Shown piece by piece: positions 56,754 to 64,000 of a stretch of 64,000 bases of DNA. Position numbers and translations under genes: made by a program. Numbering within the stretch: the first letter of the stretch is position 1; each line of letters opens with the position of its first letter. Under the pieces are notes generated by a model. It had not been told where the DNA came from. It did no database searches and worked only from the letters and a program-made list of their open reading frames with translations. This DNA comes from Croceicoccus estronivorus (GTDB taxonomy: Bacteria > Pseudomonadota > Alphaproteobacteria > Sphingomonadales > Sphingomonadaceae): the NCBI RefSeq assembly GCF_001625325.1, contig NZ_JRQQ01000003.1, forward strand, positions 186,001-250,000, written 5' to 3'.

Positions 56754-57062
56754 ATGTCAGACCGGCGCCGCTTTAGCGATGTCAATCTAGGCGACAGAAT
56801 CGATTTCACCACTCGCGACGTGTCTTTGGGGGACTGGGCAGAGCAGGCCCGGCGGGCCGTTGCCGCTTGGGCGGGATGCCCTGCCGCTGATCTGAGAAGC
56901 GCGCATTCGCCGTCCAATCCGCAGGTTTCAGGGCTTCACTTGTCCGGCAATGTCTATGCGCGGCATCTGGATGGCAGCCACCGGGTCGATGTGCAGGTTT
57001 CGGGAACGGACTGGCTATCGGGACAGCGCGCGAGTGCCATCGTGCGCGTCGTGCTGAGCTGA
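56754..57062 (+). CDS. Small uncharacterised protein, 102 residues
   Basis: I do not recognise this protein. It starts 73 bases after the amidohydrolase with a weak ribosome binding site (GAAGGAATGAG). The sequence is soluble, Arg/Asp-rich, with a helix 'LGDWAEQARRAVAAWAG' and then alternating strands 'VSGLHLSGNVYARHL' and 'HRVDVQVSG'. Codon use fits the genome. It may be the last gene of the receptor-amidohydrolase unit. Confidence 0.5.
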   Translation: MSDRRRFSDVNLGDRIDFTTRDVSLGDWAEQARRAVAAWAGCPAADLRSAHSPSNPQVSGLHLSGNVYARHLDGSHRVDVQVSGTDWLSGQRASAIVRVVLS

Positions 57063-57494
57063 GGCGCGTCGTCGGGCCAATCGGGCCTTTCCTTGGATTG
57101 GCGCCGCTCCTTTGTCGGTGTCTTTCGAGCGGAGCCTAGGTGGATGGTCAACTTTGCGCCAGCACTTGCGTGAGCTCAACTCTCCATGCGCCCATGGGGA
57201 GATCCGCGACGCGATGAAGGGCGATACCGGAACCGCCGGGAAGGCTTGCTCGCATGGCATCGCGCTCTGGCTTGACGCTTTCAAACCTCTAAAAGATAGT
57301 GACGAAAATACCATCGAAGGGGGAAAACTTGATAGGCGCGGTTCATCCCGGCAATTCGAATGCGGGCGCAGCTGAAATGGCGATGCGGAAACCCCGCATG
57401 AATCGTCACATGACCACTGCTTCGCTTTGTGCGCGCGGTGAGGGTGAATATGCGCTGCGCATTTTTCCAGATCACGTAACCAGGGAGGCTCGCC
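57063..57494. other. 432-base upstream region of the CoA-ligase operon
   Basis: No convincing gene is seen on either strand. A promoter-like TTGACG (57272-57277), 17-base spacer and GATAGT (57295-57300) overlaps the third copy of the 13-bp motif. The 195-base leader between this promoter and the GTG at 57495 has no obvious riboswitch or strong hairpin. Confidence 0.5.
57272..57300 (+). promoter_or_regulatory. Promoter with 13-bp motif copy 3 before the CoA-ligase operon
   Basis: CTCTAAAAGATAG at 57287-57299 differs by one base from the copy at 55506. It overlaps the putative -10 GATAGT, 17 bases after TTGACG, so a bound regulator would compete with RNA polymerase. It is the probable start signal for the operon beginning at 57495. 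Confidence 0.5.
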
Positions 57495-59135
57495 GTGAGC
57501 TTGCCTGATTTCACGCAAACATTGCGTGCCGACCCGGAAGATGCGGCGAAATACCGGGCGGCAGGTGCCTGGGGGACGCGGACTGTTTCCAGCTGCATTG
57601 CCGGTCATGCGAAGACGCGGCCGGACAAACCGGCCTTCATTTTGCCAGAGGGATGTTTCAGCTGGGCCGACTATGACAAGGCGGCGACTTATGCCGCGCA
57701 ATTGCTTGCGGCGCGGGGGCTTCCGACAGGCTCACGGGTTGCTGTGTTGTTGCCGGACGGCCCGGCAGTTCATGTCGCGCTGGTCGGGGTGGAACGGGCC
57801 GGCCTGGTGGCGGTCGGTATCGGTGCGCGGGCTGGCGTGGCCGAAATCGCTCACCTGCTCAAGCGGACCGGGGCGCGGTTGCTCATTTCTCACGAGGAAT
57901 TGCGCGGTCGCCCGATCGCCCAGCTGGGCGAAGAGCTGCGTGCGCAAGGCGTCGGGCAACTCGACCTGATGGTGATACCCGATCTGATGGAAGCGCGGGA
58001 TTGGAGCAACGGGCCGATACCGGATCATCCGCCCTTGCCGGAGCCGGATGCAGACGGTTTGTTCCTGATCAACTCCACATCGGGGACGACGGGCATGCCC
58101 AAATGCGTGATGCACACGCAGAACCGGTGGTTCTATTTTCACAAACTGGCGGCTGAAGCGGGCAATTTCGGGGAAGATGAAGTTTTCCTCGGTGCTGTAC
58201 CTGCGCCATTCGGGTTCGGTTTGTGGACCGCGCATTTTTCCCCGGCTGCGCTGGGCGCGCCGACCGTCCTGCTGCCAAAATTCGATGCCGCGCTCGCACT
58301 CGACATGATCGAACGGGAAAAGGTGACTGTTTTGTGCTGCGTCAGCACCCAGTTCATCATGATCCTGAACGAACAGGCACAACGCGCACGTGATCTGTCG
58401 TCACTGCGGAGCATGTTCACCGGCGGTGAAGCGGTGCCCTATCACCGGGCAGCGGAATTCGAGGAAGTGACCGGAGCATTCGTGCTCCAGTTCTATGGCT
58501 CGAACGAGACGGGCGCGTTGAGCCGCACCACTTTCCAGGACACTCGCGAGCACCGGCTGGCAACCGCGGGTAGAACGATAGACGAGATGGAAGTACGTCT
58601 GTTCGATCCTGCGACTGGCGAAGATATTGGTGTGGACGACGGCTCCGGCCGTGGTCAGCCGGGATGCCGTGGGCCGGCGACATGCCTCGGATATTGGGAT
58701 GATGACGAGGCGAATGCCAAGCTGTTTACGCCCGATGGCTGGATGCTGATGGGCGACATCGTCGAGATCGATTCCGATCATTATCTCCGGGTTGTCGGGC
58801 GTACTTCAGAATTCATCATTCGCGGCGGCAAGAATTTGTCCGCCCCGGCGATCGAGGCTGAAGTGGCAACGCACCCGGCGGTTGCGATGTGCGCTGCGGT
58901 ACCTGCTCCGGACCCGGTGTTTGGCGAGCGTGTCTGCATCTACGTCGAACCACGCCCTTCGACCGAACCCACATTGGAAGACATCAACGCGCATCTCGCA
59001 CAGCGCGGGGTAAGCCGTGAGTGGTTCCCCGAATATCTCGTCCTCATGGATGAATTGCCCCGTTCCTCGGGGGGTAAGGTGGCGAAGGGCGCGTTGACGG
59101 AAGACGCGAAGAAAAGGTGGGCGATTCCCGCATGA
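57495..59135 (+). CDS. Acyl-CoA synthetase (AMP-binding, class I adenylate-forming)
   Basis: This 546-residue ligase activates a carboxylic acid with ATP and CoA. Core motifs are the P-loop 'INSTSGTTGMPKCVMHTQNR', 'QFYGSNETGAL', 'GWMLMGDIVEIDSDHYLRVVGR' and the C-terminal Lys in 'SSGGKVAKGALTED'. The GTG start has GGGAGG seven bases upstream. It leads an operon of at least eight genes and overlaps the crotonase gene by four bases. The acid it activates is unknown, though the thiolase-like/DUF35 pair downstream hints at a cyclic substrate side chain. Confidence 0.93.
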   Translation: MSLPDFTQTLRADPEDAAKYRAAGAWGTRTVSSCIAGHAKTRPDKPAFILPEGCFSWADYDKAATYAAQLLAARGLPTGSRVAVLLPDGPAVHVALVGVERAGLVAVGIGARAGVAEIAHLLKRTGARLLISHEELRGRPIAQLGEELRAQGVGQLDLMVIPDLMEARDWSNGPIPDHPPLPEPDADGLFLINSTSGTTGMPKCVMHTQNRWFYFHKLAAEAGNFGEDEVFLGAVPAPFGFGLWTAHFSPAALGAPTVLLPKFDAALALDMIEREKVTVLCCVSTQFIMILNEQAQRARDLSSLRSMFTGGEAVPYHRAAEFEEVTGAFVLQFYGSNETGALSRTTFQDTREHRLATAGRTIDEMEVRLFDPATGEDIGVDDGSGRGQPGCRGPATCLGYWDDDEANAKLFTPDGWMLMGDIVEIDSDHYLRVVGRTSEFIIRGGKNLSAPAIEAEVATHPAVAMCAAVPAPDPVFGERVCIYVEPRPSTEPTLEDINAHLAQRGVSREWFPEYLVLMDELPRSSGGKVAKGALTEDAKKRWAIPA

Positions 59136-59935
59136 CGTACCAGAATCTCAGATTAGCGGTCGATGGGGTGGTCGCCCGCGTGACGCTTGCCCGACCGGAA
59201 AAGCTCAATCCGCTCGACTGGTCGACAGTGAAAGAACTGAAGGCGGTCGTTGCCGAACTGGAAGCGAAGCCGGAAGTGCAATTCGTCATCCTGACCGGGG
59301 AAGGGCGAAGCTTTTCCGCAGGCGGGGACCTTGACGGCTATATAAGGCTTTATGCCAATCCGGATGAGTTCGCGGCATTTCTGGACGATTTCTACGCCAT
59401 GCTCACCGGGATTGAGGAAGCGCGCGCGATCTGGGTCGCTGCGGTTAACGGCGTATGCGTGGCGGGCGGTCTGGAACTGCTTCTGGCATGTGACATGGCA
59501 ATCGCGGCCCAGTCGGCGCGGATCGGTGACGGGCATCTCAATTTCGGTCAGCTTCCGGGCGCAGGCGGGTCGCAACGGCTTCCGCATGCGATCGGATTGT
59601 TGCGGGCCAAGCATCTGATGCTGACGGGCGAGTTGCTCGATGCCGATGCTTCCGAGCGTTGGGGGCTGGTGACGCGGATCGTAGCGGATGACACGCTGAT
59701 CGAAGCAGCTGAAAGCCTGATAGATGGCATGAAGAAGAAAAGCCCGGTGGGCCTCGCCGGGATGAAGCGCCTCGCCAACATGACGCTCGACACGCCTTAC
59801 GAACAGGGGCTGCGCGACGAGATCGCCTTTGTCCATCGTTATGCAACAACTGAACCGGACGCGACTGAAGGGCTCATGGCTTTCAAGGAAAAACGCGCGC
59901 CGCGTTTCGGACCATCCAAAGCCAAGGATCTGTAA
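59132..59935 (+). CDS. Crotonase-fold protein lacking both hydratase glutamates
   Basis: This 267-residue protein is of the enoyl-CoA hydratase/isomerase family, with the CoA oxyanion motifs 'GRSFSAGGDLDGYI' and 'GVCVAGGLELLLACDMA'. The two catalytic glutamates of hydratases are absent: the 'PExxLG' segment reads 'GHLNFGQLPGAGGSQRLP', and the second position falls in 'LLRAKHLMLTG'. It is therefore likely to catalyse another reaction such as isomerisation, hydrolysis or carbon-carbon cleavage. The ATG at 59132 overlaps the ligase stop (ATGA). Confidence 0.88.
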   Translation: MTYQNLRLAVDGVVARVTLARPEKLNPLDWSTVKELKAVVAELEAKPEVQFVILTGEGRSFSAGGDLDGYIRLYANPDEFAAFLDDFYAMLTGIEEARAIWVAAVNGVCVAGGLELLLACDMAIAAQSARIGDGHLNFGQLPGAGGSQRLPHAIGLLRAKHLMLTGELLDADASERWGLVTRIVADDTLIEAAESLIDGMKKKSPVGLAGMKRLANMTLDTPYEQGLRDEIAFVHRYATTEPDATEGLMAFKEKRAPRFGPSKAKDL

Positions 59936-61092
59936 TGTTCAAGTTACGCGATAAATATGCGATCGTCGGCATCGGCAATACCGAGTATTCCAAGGCATCG
60001 GGACGCACGGTACGCAGTCTCGCCACCGAAGCCAGCGTCAAGGCGATACAGGACGCCGGTCTTGCGGTCGCCGATATCGACGGCATGGTCAGCTTCAATT
60101 TCAACGACAGCGCCCCGGCAATGGGCGTCGCCACCGAAATGGGCATCGAGAATATCGGCTACGCGGTCGACTACGCCGCGGGCGGCAACGGTGCGAACCT
60201 GATCACGCTGGCGGCCTGTGCGGCGATCGAGGCTGGCCTCGCGGAGACCGTGGTCTGCTTCCGTGCGATGAATGGCCGGTCGGGCTTTCGACTGGGCGGT
60301 GGGCGCGACATGTCGGCCTATGGCGTGACCCAGTTCACAGCGCCGCTGGGCTGGATCACCTATCCGCAGGCAATGGCGATGTGGGCGCGCCGCCACATGA
60401 TCGATTACGACACCGGTCCCGAACATTGGGCAGAGATTGCCACGACGTTCCGCGAGAACGCCATTCGCAATCCGCGCGCGATGCAGCGCACGCCGATGAC
60501 GAAGGATGACTACTTCAACTCCAGGGCGATTGTGGACCCGTTCCGCATGTACGACATCTGCCTGGAAAGTGATGGCGCCTGCGCGGTTGTGATCACATCG
60601 GCCGAACGGGCGAAGGATCTGCCGCATAAGCCGGTCTATATCATGGGCGGCGCATATGGCGGCGGTCCGAGCCAGGGCGACGATCTGTTCGACGCGATCC
60701 GCTGGCCGAGCCATTCGCATAATTGCTTCAAATACATCGCAGATGATTTGTGGGCGAGTGCCGGGGTGGGGCCGGAAGATGTCGATGTCGCCCAGATCTA
60801 TGACTGTTTCACCTACAGCGTGCTGATGGCGCTGGAAGGGCTGGGCTTCTGCAAGGAAGGAGAAGGCGGTCCGTTCGTCATGGATGGCCGGATCAAGAAG
60901 GATGGCGCTCTGCCGCTGAACACCGCGGGGGGATTGCTGTCAGAAGCCTATATCCACGGCTTCAATCATGTTCTCGAAGCGGTTGAGCAGCTTCGGGGCG
61001 ATGCCGGAGAGCGCCAGATCGAAGGCGCTGAAATCTGCCTTACCACCGCCGGTGCGATGACCTGCGGCAGCGCGATGATCCTGAGGAACTGA
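59935..61092 (+). CDS. Thiolase-fold protein of SCP-x/Ltp2 type
   Basis: This 385-residue protein belongs to the lipid-transfer/thiolase-like group. The thiolase nucleophile Cys region instead reads 'AVDYAAGGNGANLIT'. Tyr289 and Tyr294 in 'QIYDCFTYS' and Tyr339 in 'SEAYIHGFNHV' sit near the active-site tyrosines known for steroid side-chain aldolase Ltp2. It starts with TAATG overlap and is followed by a DUF35 gene, the usual partner of Ltp2 (ChsH2-type). A retro-aldolase role on a CoA-activated side chain is the favoured inference. Confidence 0.88.
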   Translation: MFKLRDKYAIVGIGNTEYSKASGRTVRSLATEASVKAIQDAGLAVADIDGMVSFNFNDSAPAMGVATEMGIENIGYAVDYAAGGNGANLITLAACAAIEAGLAETVVCFRAMNGRSGFRLGGGRDMSAYGVTQFTAPLGWITYPQAMAMWARRHMIDYDTGPEHWAEIATTFRENAIRNPRAMQRTPMTKDDYFNSRAIVDPFRMYDICLESDGACAVVITSAERAKDLPHKPVYIMGGAYGGGPSQGDDLFDAIRWPSHSHNCFKYIADDLWASAGVGPEDVDVAQIYDCFTYSVLMALEGLGFCKEGEGGPFVMDGRIKKDGALPLNTAGGLLSEAYIHGFNHVLEAVEQLRGDAGERQIEGAEICLTTAGAMTCGSAMILRN

Positions 61093-61093
61093 G

Positions 61094-61519
61094 ATGAACG
61101 ACCTTGCGAACAGCTACGCCGGGCCAGTGCCCGCTCCCGATCCTGAAACGAAGCCCTTCTGGGACGGGATGCAGGAAGGGCGGCTGATGATCCAGCGCTG
61201 CCCGAATACGGGCACCTACCAGTTTCCGCCGACGACTTTCTGCCCCGGTTCGCTCACCACGCCCGAATGGGTGGAAGCGAGCGGACGCGGCAAGATCTTT
61301 AGCTGGATTGTCGTACGTCATCCGGTGCCGCGCGATATCTTTGCCGACAAGGTGCCTTATGTGGTCGCTCTGGTCGAACTGGAGGAAGGGTGCCGAATGA
61401 CGGGCAACCTGATCGGGTGCGATCCGGAAGATGTGAAAGCGGACATGGCGGTAGAGATCGCCTTCAACCCGGTTTCGCCGGAGCTGACGCTCCCCGCTTT
61501 CCGGCCGTCGGCGGGGTAA
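61094..61519 (+). CDS. DUF35 OB-fold protein with degenerate zinc ribbon
   Basis: This 141-residue protein has the DUF35 layout: N-terminal helix 'DPETKPFWDGMQEGRLMIQR', a rubredoxin-like zinc ribbon, then an OB fold ('GRGKIFSWIVVRHP', 'VPYVVALVELEEGCRMTGNL'). The ribbon keeps only the first Cys of each pair ('RCPNTG' and 'FCPGS'), so zinc binding is probably lost. These proteins bind CoA and pair with thiolase-like enzymes. It starts one base after the thiolase-like stop. Confidence 0.9.
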   Translation: MNDLANSYAGPVPAPDPETKPFWDGMQEGRLMIQRCPNTGTYQFPPTTFCPGSLTTPEWVEASGRGKIFSWIVVRHPVPRDIFADKVPYVVALVELEEGCRMTGNLIGCDPEDVKADMAVEIAFNPVSPELTLPAFRPSAG

Positions 61520-61523
61520 CGTC

Positions 61524-62927
61524 ATGGCCACGCCTTTCGTAGCGGATCCTTTCGCCGCATCGCCGTTGCTTCGGGGCCTGCGGGACATGAGCCGCGAGGC
61601 GCTGGAGGCGCGGCAGCTCGCCCGTGTGCAGGCTCTGTGCGCGCGGCTGCATGCCAAGAGCGACTTCTATCGCGACAGGATGGAGGCCGGGGGGCTCAAG
61701 GGCGGCGAAGTCGACAGTCTCGACCGGTTCGTCAAGGCAATGCCGACTTCGAACAAGGCGGATTTCCTTGCCGATCAGAAAGAGCGGCCGCCGTTCGGAT
61801 CCCGCCTGGGCGTAGATCGGGATGAAGTCGTGCATATCAGCATGACGAGCGGGACATCGGGTCAGGGTCAGGAAATCTATGGCCGGACCCAGCGTGACGT
61901 GCACATGCTCGGTTATCTCCATGCTTTGCCCTGGTTCATGGGCGGACTGCGAAAAGGAGATACCGCGTTAAACTGTGTTCCGGCGGGAGGCATGACCACG
62001 GGCGGCTGGGGACCTGGCGAAGCGATACGTATCGTTGGCGCGACAGGGTTCCACGTCGGCGGCAACATGTCGACCGAGAAGAAGATCGACCTGATGCTGA
62101 GCCTTGATGGGGTTCACTTCATCTATGCGTCGACGAACTACATGCATACGCTCACCGAAGCGTTGCTGGCGCGTGGGATTACCCCGCGGGAGGCATTCCC
62201 CGACATGCATGGGCTGTTCATCGCAGCCGAAGGGTATCCGCTCGAATGGGCGGCCAAGATCGAGGAATACTGGGGCTGCCGCCTGCAGGAAGGTTACGGC
62301 AGTACGCAATTGAACGGCTTTGGGGGTTCGACCGCGGATGCGGGGGTGTTCCGGGGTGACGGCCGTGGATTGATCCGGCTGTTCGAATGGGAATCGATGG
62401 TGGAAATCGTCGATCCGGAAACGATGGAACCCGTTAAACCCGGCGAAGTCGGCGAAATGGTCGTAACCAACCTCACCGTCGAAGGGAGCCCTGTCGTGCG
62501 CTTCCGGACCGGCGATGCAGCGCGTTTTATCCCGTGGCAAGAGGCCGGCGGCGGTGTGTGGAATGCCATCGAATGCGGTACGATCGGCCGGTTCGACGAT
62601 ATGATGAAGATCCGGGGCAACAATGTGTGGCCTTCGATGATTGACGCGGCTGTTTTCGCCCATGGCGAAGTCGGCGAATACAAGGGGCGGCTTTACACGG
62701 GGCCAGGCGGCAAGACCGAAATCGAGGTGCGTGTCGCGATTGCCGAACACCACGCGAAGCTGTGCGAGGAAGAGCGCGAAAAACTGCTGGCAAGCGTCCG
62801 CGAAGCGATCAAGGCGCGGACCAATGTCTGGATGACAGTAGTCGAGGCACCGCGCAGCGAATTCGAAGGGTTCGCCTACAAGGCGCGCCGCTGGTCCGAT
62901 GAACGGCAGGAGGGGTATCAGCTGTGA
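61524..62927 (+). CDS. PaaK-like CoA ligase (AMP-binding, phenylacetate-CoA ligase type)
   Basis: This 467-residue adenylate-forming enzyme has the layout of phenylacetate-CoA ligase and F390 synthetase: 'ARLHAKSDFYRDRMEAGGLKG'-type N-terminus, P-loop 'HISMTSGTSGQGQEIYG', 'GYGSTQLNGFGG', 'VVRFRTGDAARF' and 'MMKIRGNNVWPSMIDAAVF'. It would activate an aromatic or similar cyclic acid. It overlaps the next small gene by four bases (GTGA). Having two CoA ligases in one operon suggests that acid intermediates appear twice in the pathway. Confidence 0.91.
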   Translation: MATPFVADPFAASPLLRGLRDMSREALEARQLARVQALCARLHAKSDFYRDRMEAGGLKGGEVDSLDRFVKAMPTSNKADFLADQKERPPFGSRLGVDRDEVVHISMTSGTSGQGQEIYGRTQRDVHMLGYLHALPWFMGGLRKGDTALNCVPAGGMTTGGWGPGEAIRIVGATGFHVGGNMSTEKKIDLMLSLDGVHFIYASTNYMHTLTEALLARGITPREAFPDMHGLFIAAEGYPLEWAAKIEEYWGCRLQEGYGSTQLNGFGGSTADAGVFRGDGRGLIRLFEWESMVEIVDPETMEPVKPGEVGEMVVTNLTVEGSPVVRFRTGDAARFIPWQEAGGGVWNAIECGTIGRFDDMMKIRGNNVWPSMIDAAVFAHGEVGEYKGRLYTGPGGKTEIEVRVAIAEHHAKLCEEEREKLLASVREAIKARTNVWMTVVEAPRSEFEGFAYKARRWSDERQEGYQL

Positions 62928-63100
62928 CGGAGAACCCGGTAACCCCGGCGCGCGATGAAGATGCGCTGCTCGCGCAAATGCTCGAAATGGCGGAACAACT
63001 CGCGGCTACCGACGATGCGCTGCTGGCGGGGCAATACGACTATCTGCGTGCGCGGATTGCCGCATTGATGGAAATCCGGTCGGGTGCAGGCTTGTCATGA
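62924..63100 (+). CDS. Unrecognised 58-residue protein, coupled on both sides
   Basis: A GTG at 62924 overlaps the ligase stop (GTGA), and the stop at 63098-63100 overlaps the next ATG (ATGA), with AGGAGGGGTAT just before the start. The protein is acidic and helical ('DEDALLAQMLEMAEQLAA', 'GQYDYLRARIAALMEIRSG'), probably a helical hairpin or coiled coil with no cysteine. Such coupling strongly supports translation. I know no family for it; it may be a subunit or adaptor of a neighbouring enzyme. Confidence 0.75.
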   Translation: MTENPVTPARDEDALLAQMLEMAEQLAATDDALLAGQYDYLRARIAALMEIRSGAGLS

Positions 63101-63867
63101 CCGTGCTGGACAGGTTTGCGCTGGAGGGGCAGGTCGCGGTCGTAACGGGCGGTGGCGGCGGGCTCGGGTCCGCAGGTGCGCAAGCTCTGGCCGAGGCGGG
63201 AGCAGACGTCGTGCTGATCGCCCGCAACCGGGAAAAGCTGGAAGATGCGGCGTCGGATGTCGAGGCAGTTGGCAAACGGGCGCTGATTATCGAGGCTGAT
63301 GTCACGGACGAAAGCGCGCTGACGGCGGCTGCCGAAACGGTGCGGCGCGAACTGGGCCGGGTCGACATCCTGTTCAACAATGCCGGGATCACCAACCCCC
63401 AGACCGTGCTGGAAATAGACCCGGCGGACTTCGCCAGGATACAGCAGGTCAATGTCGTCGGTGCCTATCTCACCGTGCGGGCCTTCGCCCCTTTGATGAT
63501 CGAGCGGAAGTATGGCCGGATCATCAATATGGGGTCGATCCTGTCCGCGCGGGGAATGGCCAATCGTGCGGCCTATTGCGCATCGAAGGCTGGCCTTGCG
63601 AACTTTGGCGCGGCATGTGCGTTCGAATTCGGACCGCATGGCGTGACGGTCAATACACTGGCTGCGACGGTGATCGTCACCGATCTCAATCGCGAACTCG
63701 TGCGCACCCAACCCGAATTGTACGATGGCATTGTCAAACGCACGCCTATCGGGCGGCTCGGTCAGGTCGACGACCTGATGGGGGCGCTGTTGTTCCTGGC
63801 ATCCCCCGCATCGGAATTCATTACCGGACAGACGCTGTTCGTGGATGGCGGATACACCGCCGGATAA
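63097..63867 (+). CDS. SDR-family oxidoreductase
   Basis: This 256-residue classical SDR has 'TGGGGGLGSAGAQALA' as its cofactor loop, 'NNAGI', catalytic Ser in 'NMGSILSARG' and Tyr-Lys in 'YCASK', and ends 'TGQTLFVDGGYTAG'. The ATG overlaps the stop of the 58-residue gene. It belongs to the operon begun at 57495 and probably oxidises a hydroxyl on the CoA-linked intermediate. Confidence 0.93.
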   Translation: MTVLDRFALEGQVAVVTGGGGGLGSAGAQALAEAGADVVLIARNREKLEDAASDVEAVGKRALIIEADVTDESALTAAAETVRRELGRVDILFNNAGITNPQTVLEIDPADFARIQQVNVVGAYLTVRAFAPLMIERKYGRIINMGSILSARGMANRAAYCASKAGLANFGAACAFEFGPHGVTVNTLAATVIVTDLNRELVRTQPELYDGIVKRTPIGRLGQVDDLMGALLFLASPASEFITGQTLFVDGGYTAG

Positions 63868-63883
63868 CCGGATCGAGGATATA

Positions 63884-64000
63884 ATGACGACATCTTTGAA
63901 AGCCCTGTTCAATTTAGAGGGCAAGACGGCGCTGGTGACAGGTGGTTCGCGCGGGCTGGGCTTCCAGATATGCGAGGCATTGGGCGAATACGGTGCCAAA
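63884..64000 (+). CDS. SDR-family oxidoreductase, N-terminal part (cut by window edge)
   Basis: Thirty-nine codons are visible, starting MTTSLKALFNLEGK and reaching the SDR cofactor loop 'TGGSRGLGFQ'. A GATCGAGGAT site lies before the ATG, 16 bases after the previous stop, so it continues the operon. The rest is outside the window. Confidence 0.85.
   Translation, partial: MTTSLKALFNLEGKTALVTGGSRGLGFQICEALGEYGAK

Noticed and set aside
57299-57508. 69-codon open frame in the leader of the CoA-ligase operon
   Set aside because: It begins within the 13-bp motif, overlaps the ligase start in another frame and lacks a ribosome binding site.

Overview
The window reads as a segment of a GC-rich alphaproteobacterial chromosome, most likely from a sphingomonad (Novosphingobium, Sphingobium or Sphingopyxis type). 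The reasons are the high-GC codon usage, two TonB-dependent receptors with the 'EIVVTAQKR/DIIVTARRR' N-terminus typical of that group, and dense CoA-dependent catabolic gene clusters interleaved with many regulators. No tRNA, rRNA, CRISPR array, transposase or integrase was found. The genus call is inference.

Layout. 1-2.6 kb: a flavin-dependent luciferase-like oxidoreductase cut by the left edge, then an AraC-type and an Lrp-type regulator facing apart. 2.7-6.1 kb: an operon of acyl-CoA dehydrogenase and two short-chain dehydrogenases (SDRs). 6.1-11.1 kb: a restriction island with a MmeI-like fused nuclease/methyltransferase and a translationally coupled PD-(D/E)xK-like protein, flanked by a gene remnant and an AT-rich patch. 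11.2-14.1 kb: TetR, a second luciferase-like oxidoreductase and an HSL-type esterase. 14.2-22.1 kb: a tandem double TetR divergent from a periplasmic sulfatase, a TonB receptor and a GMC oxidoreductase, which looks like uptake and processing of a sulfated compound. 22.2-29.0 kb: an AtuA-like protein with a Coq4-like protein, an XRE/MmyB regulator, an SDR, a second Coq4-like protein and an esterase. 29.2-32.9 kb: acyl-CoA dehydrogenase, SDR and an ACAD10/11-type phosphotransferase, matching the known route for 4-hydroxyacyl-CoAs. 33.0-37.4 kb: two MFS transporters, an aminotransferase and RidA. 37.7-44.4 kb: SDR, quinone-reductase-like protein, two small alpha/beta-barrel-like proteins, a SnoaL-like protein, a FadB-like bifunctional enzyme and a convergent acyl-CoA dehydrogenase. 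44.7-50.4 kb: flavin reductase, thiolase, a RibB paralogue with a degenerate GTP-cyclohydrolase half, an amidohydrolase and a third Coq4-like protein. 50.5-57.1 kb: a DapA-like protein lacking the Schiff-base lysine, a FadR-type regulator, a nitroreductase, a second TonB receptor, an ACMSD-type amidohydrolase and a small orphan. 57.5-64 kb: a tightly coupled operon of acyl-CoA ligase, atypical crotonase, SCP-x/Ltp2-like thiolase-fold enzyme, DUF35 partner, PaaK-like ligase, an unrecognised 58-residue protein and two SDRs, the last cut by the right edge.

How it works together. Outer-membrane receptors, a sulfatase, esterases and amidohydrolases could import and unmask a large hydrophobic or conjugated substrate. 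CoA ligases, acyl-CoA dehydrogenases, crotonases, SDRs and thiolase or aldolase-like enzymes could then shorten it, with flavin supplied by a flavin reductase and the RibB paralogue. The substrate cannot be read from sequence; steroids, terpenoids or alkyl-aromatics are candidates. The most unusual signals are three Coq4-like paralogues that all keep the COQ4 metal motif inside catabolic operons, a nearly identical 13-bp motif at three promoters between 53 and 57.3 kb, the lysine-less DapA homologue, and the crotonase/Ltp2-like/DUF35 module with altered catalytic or zinc residues.
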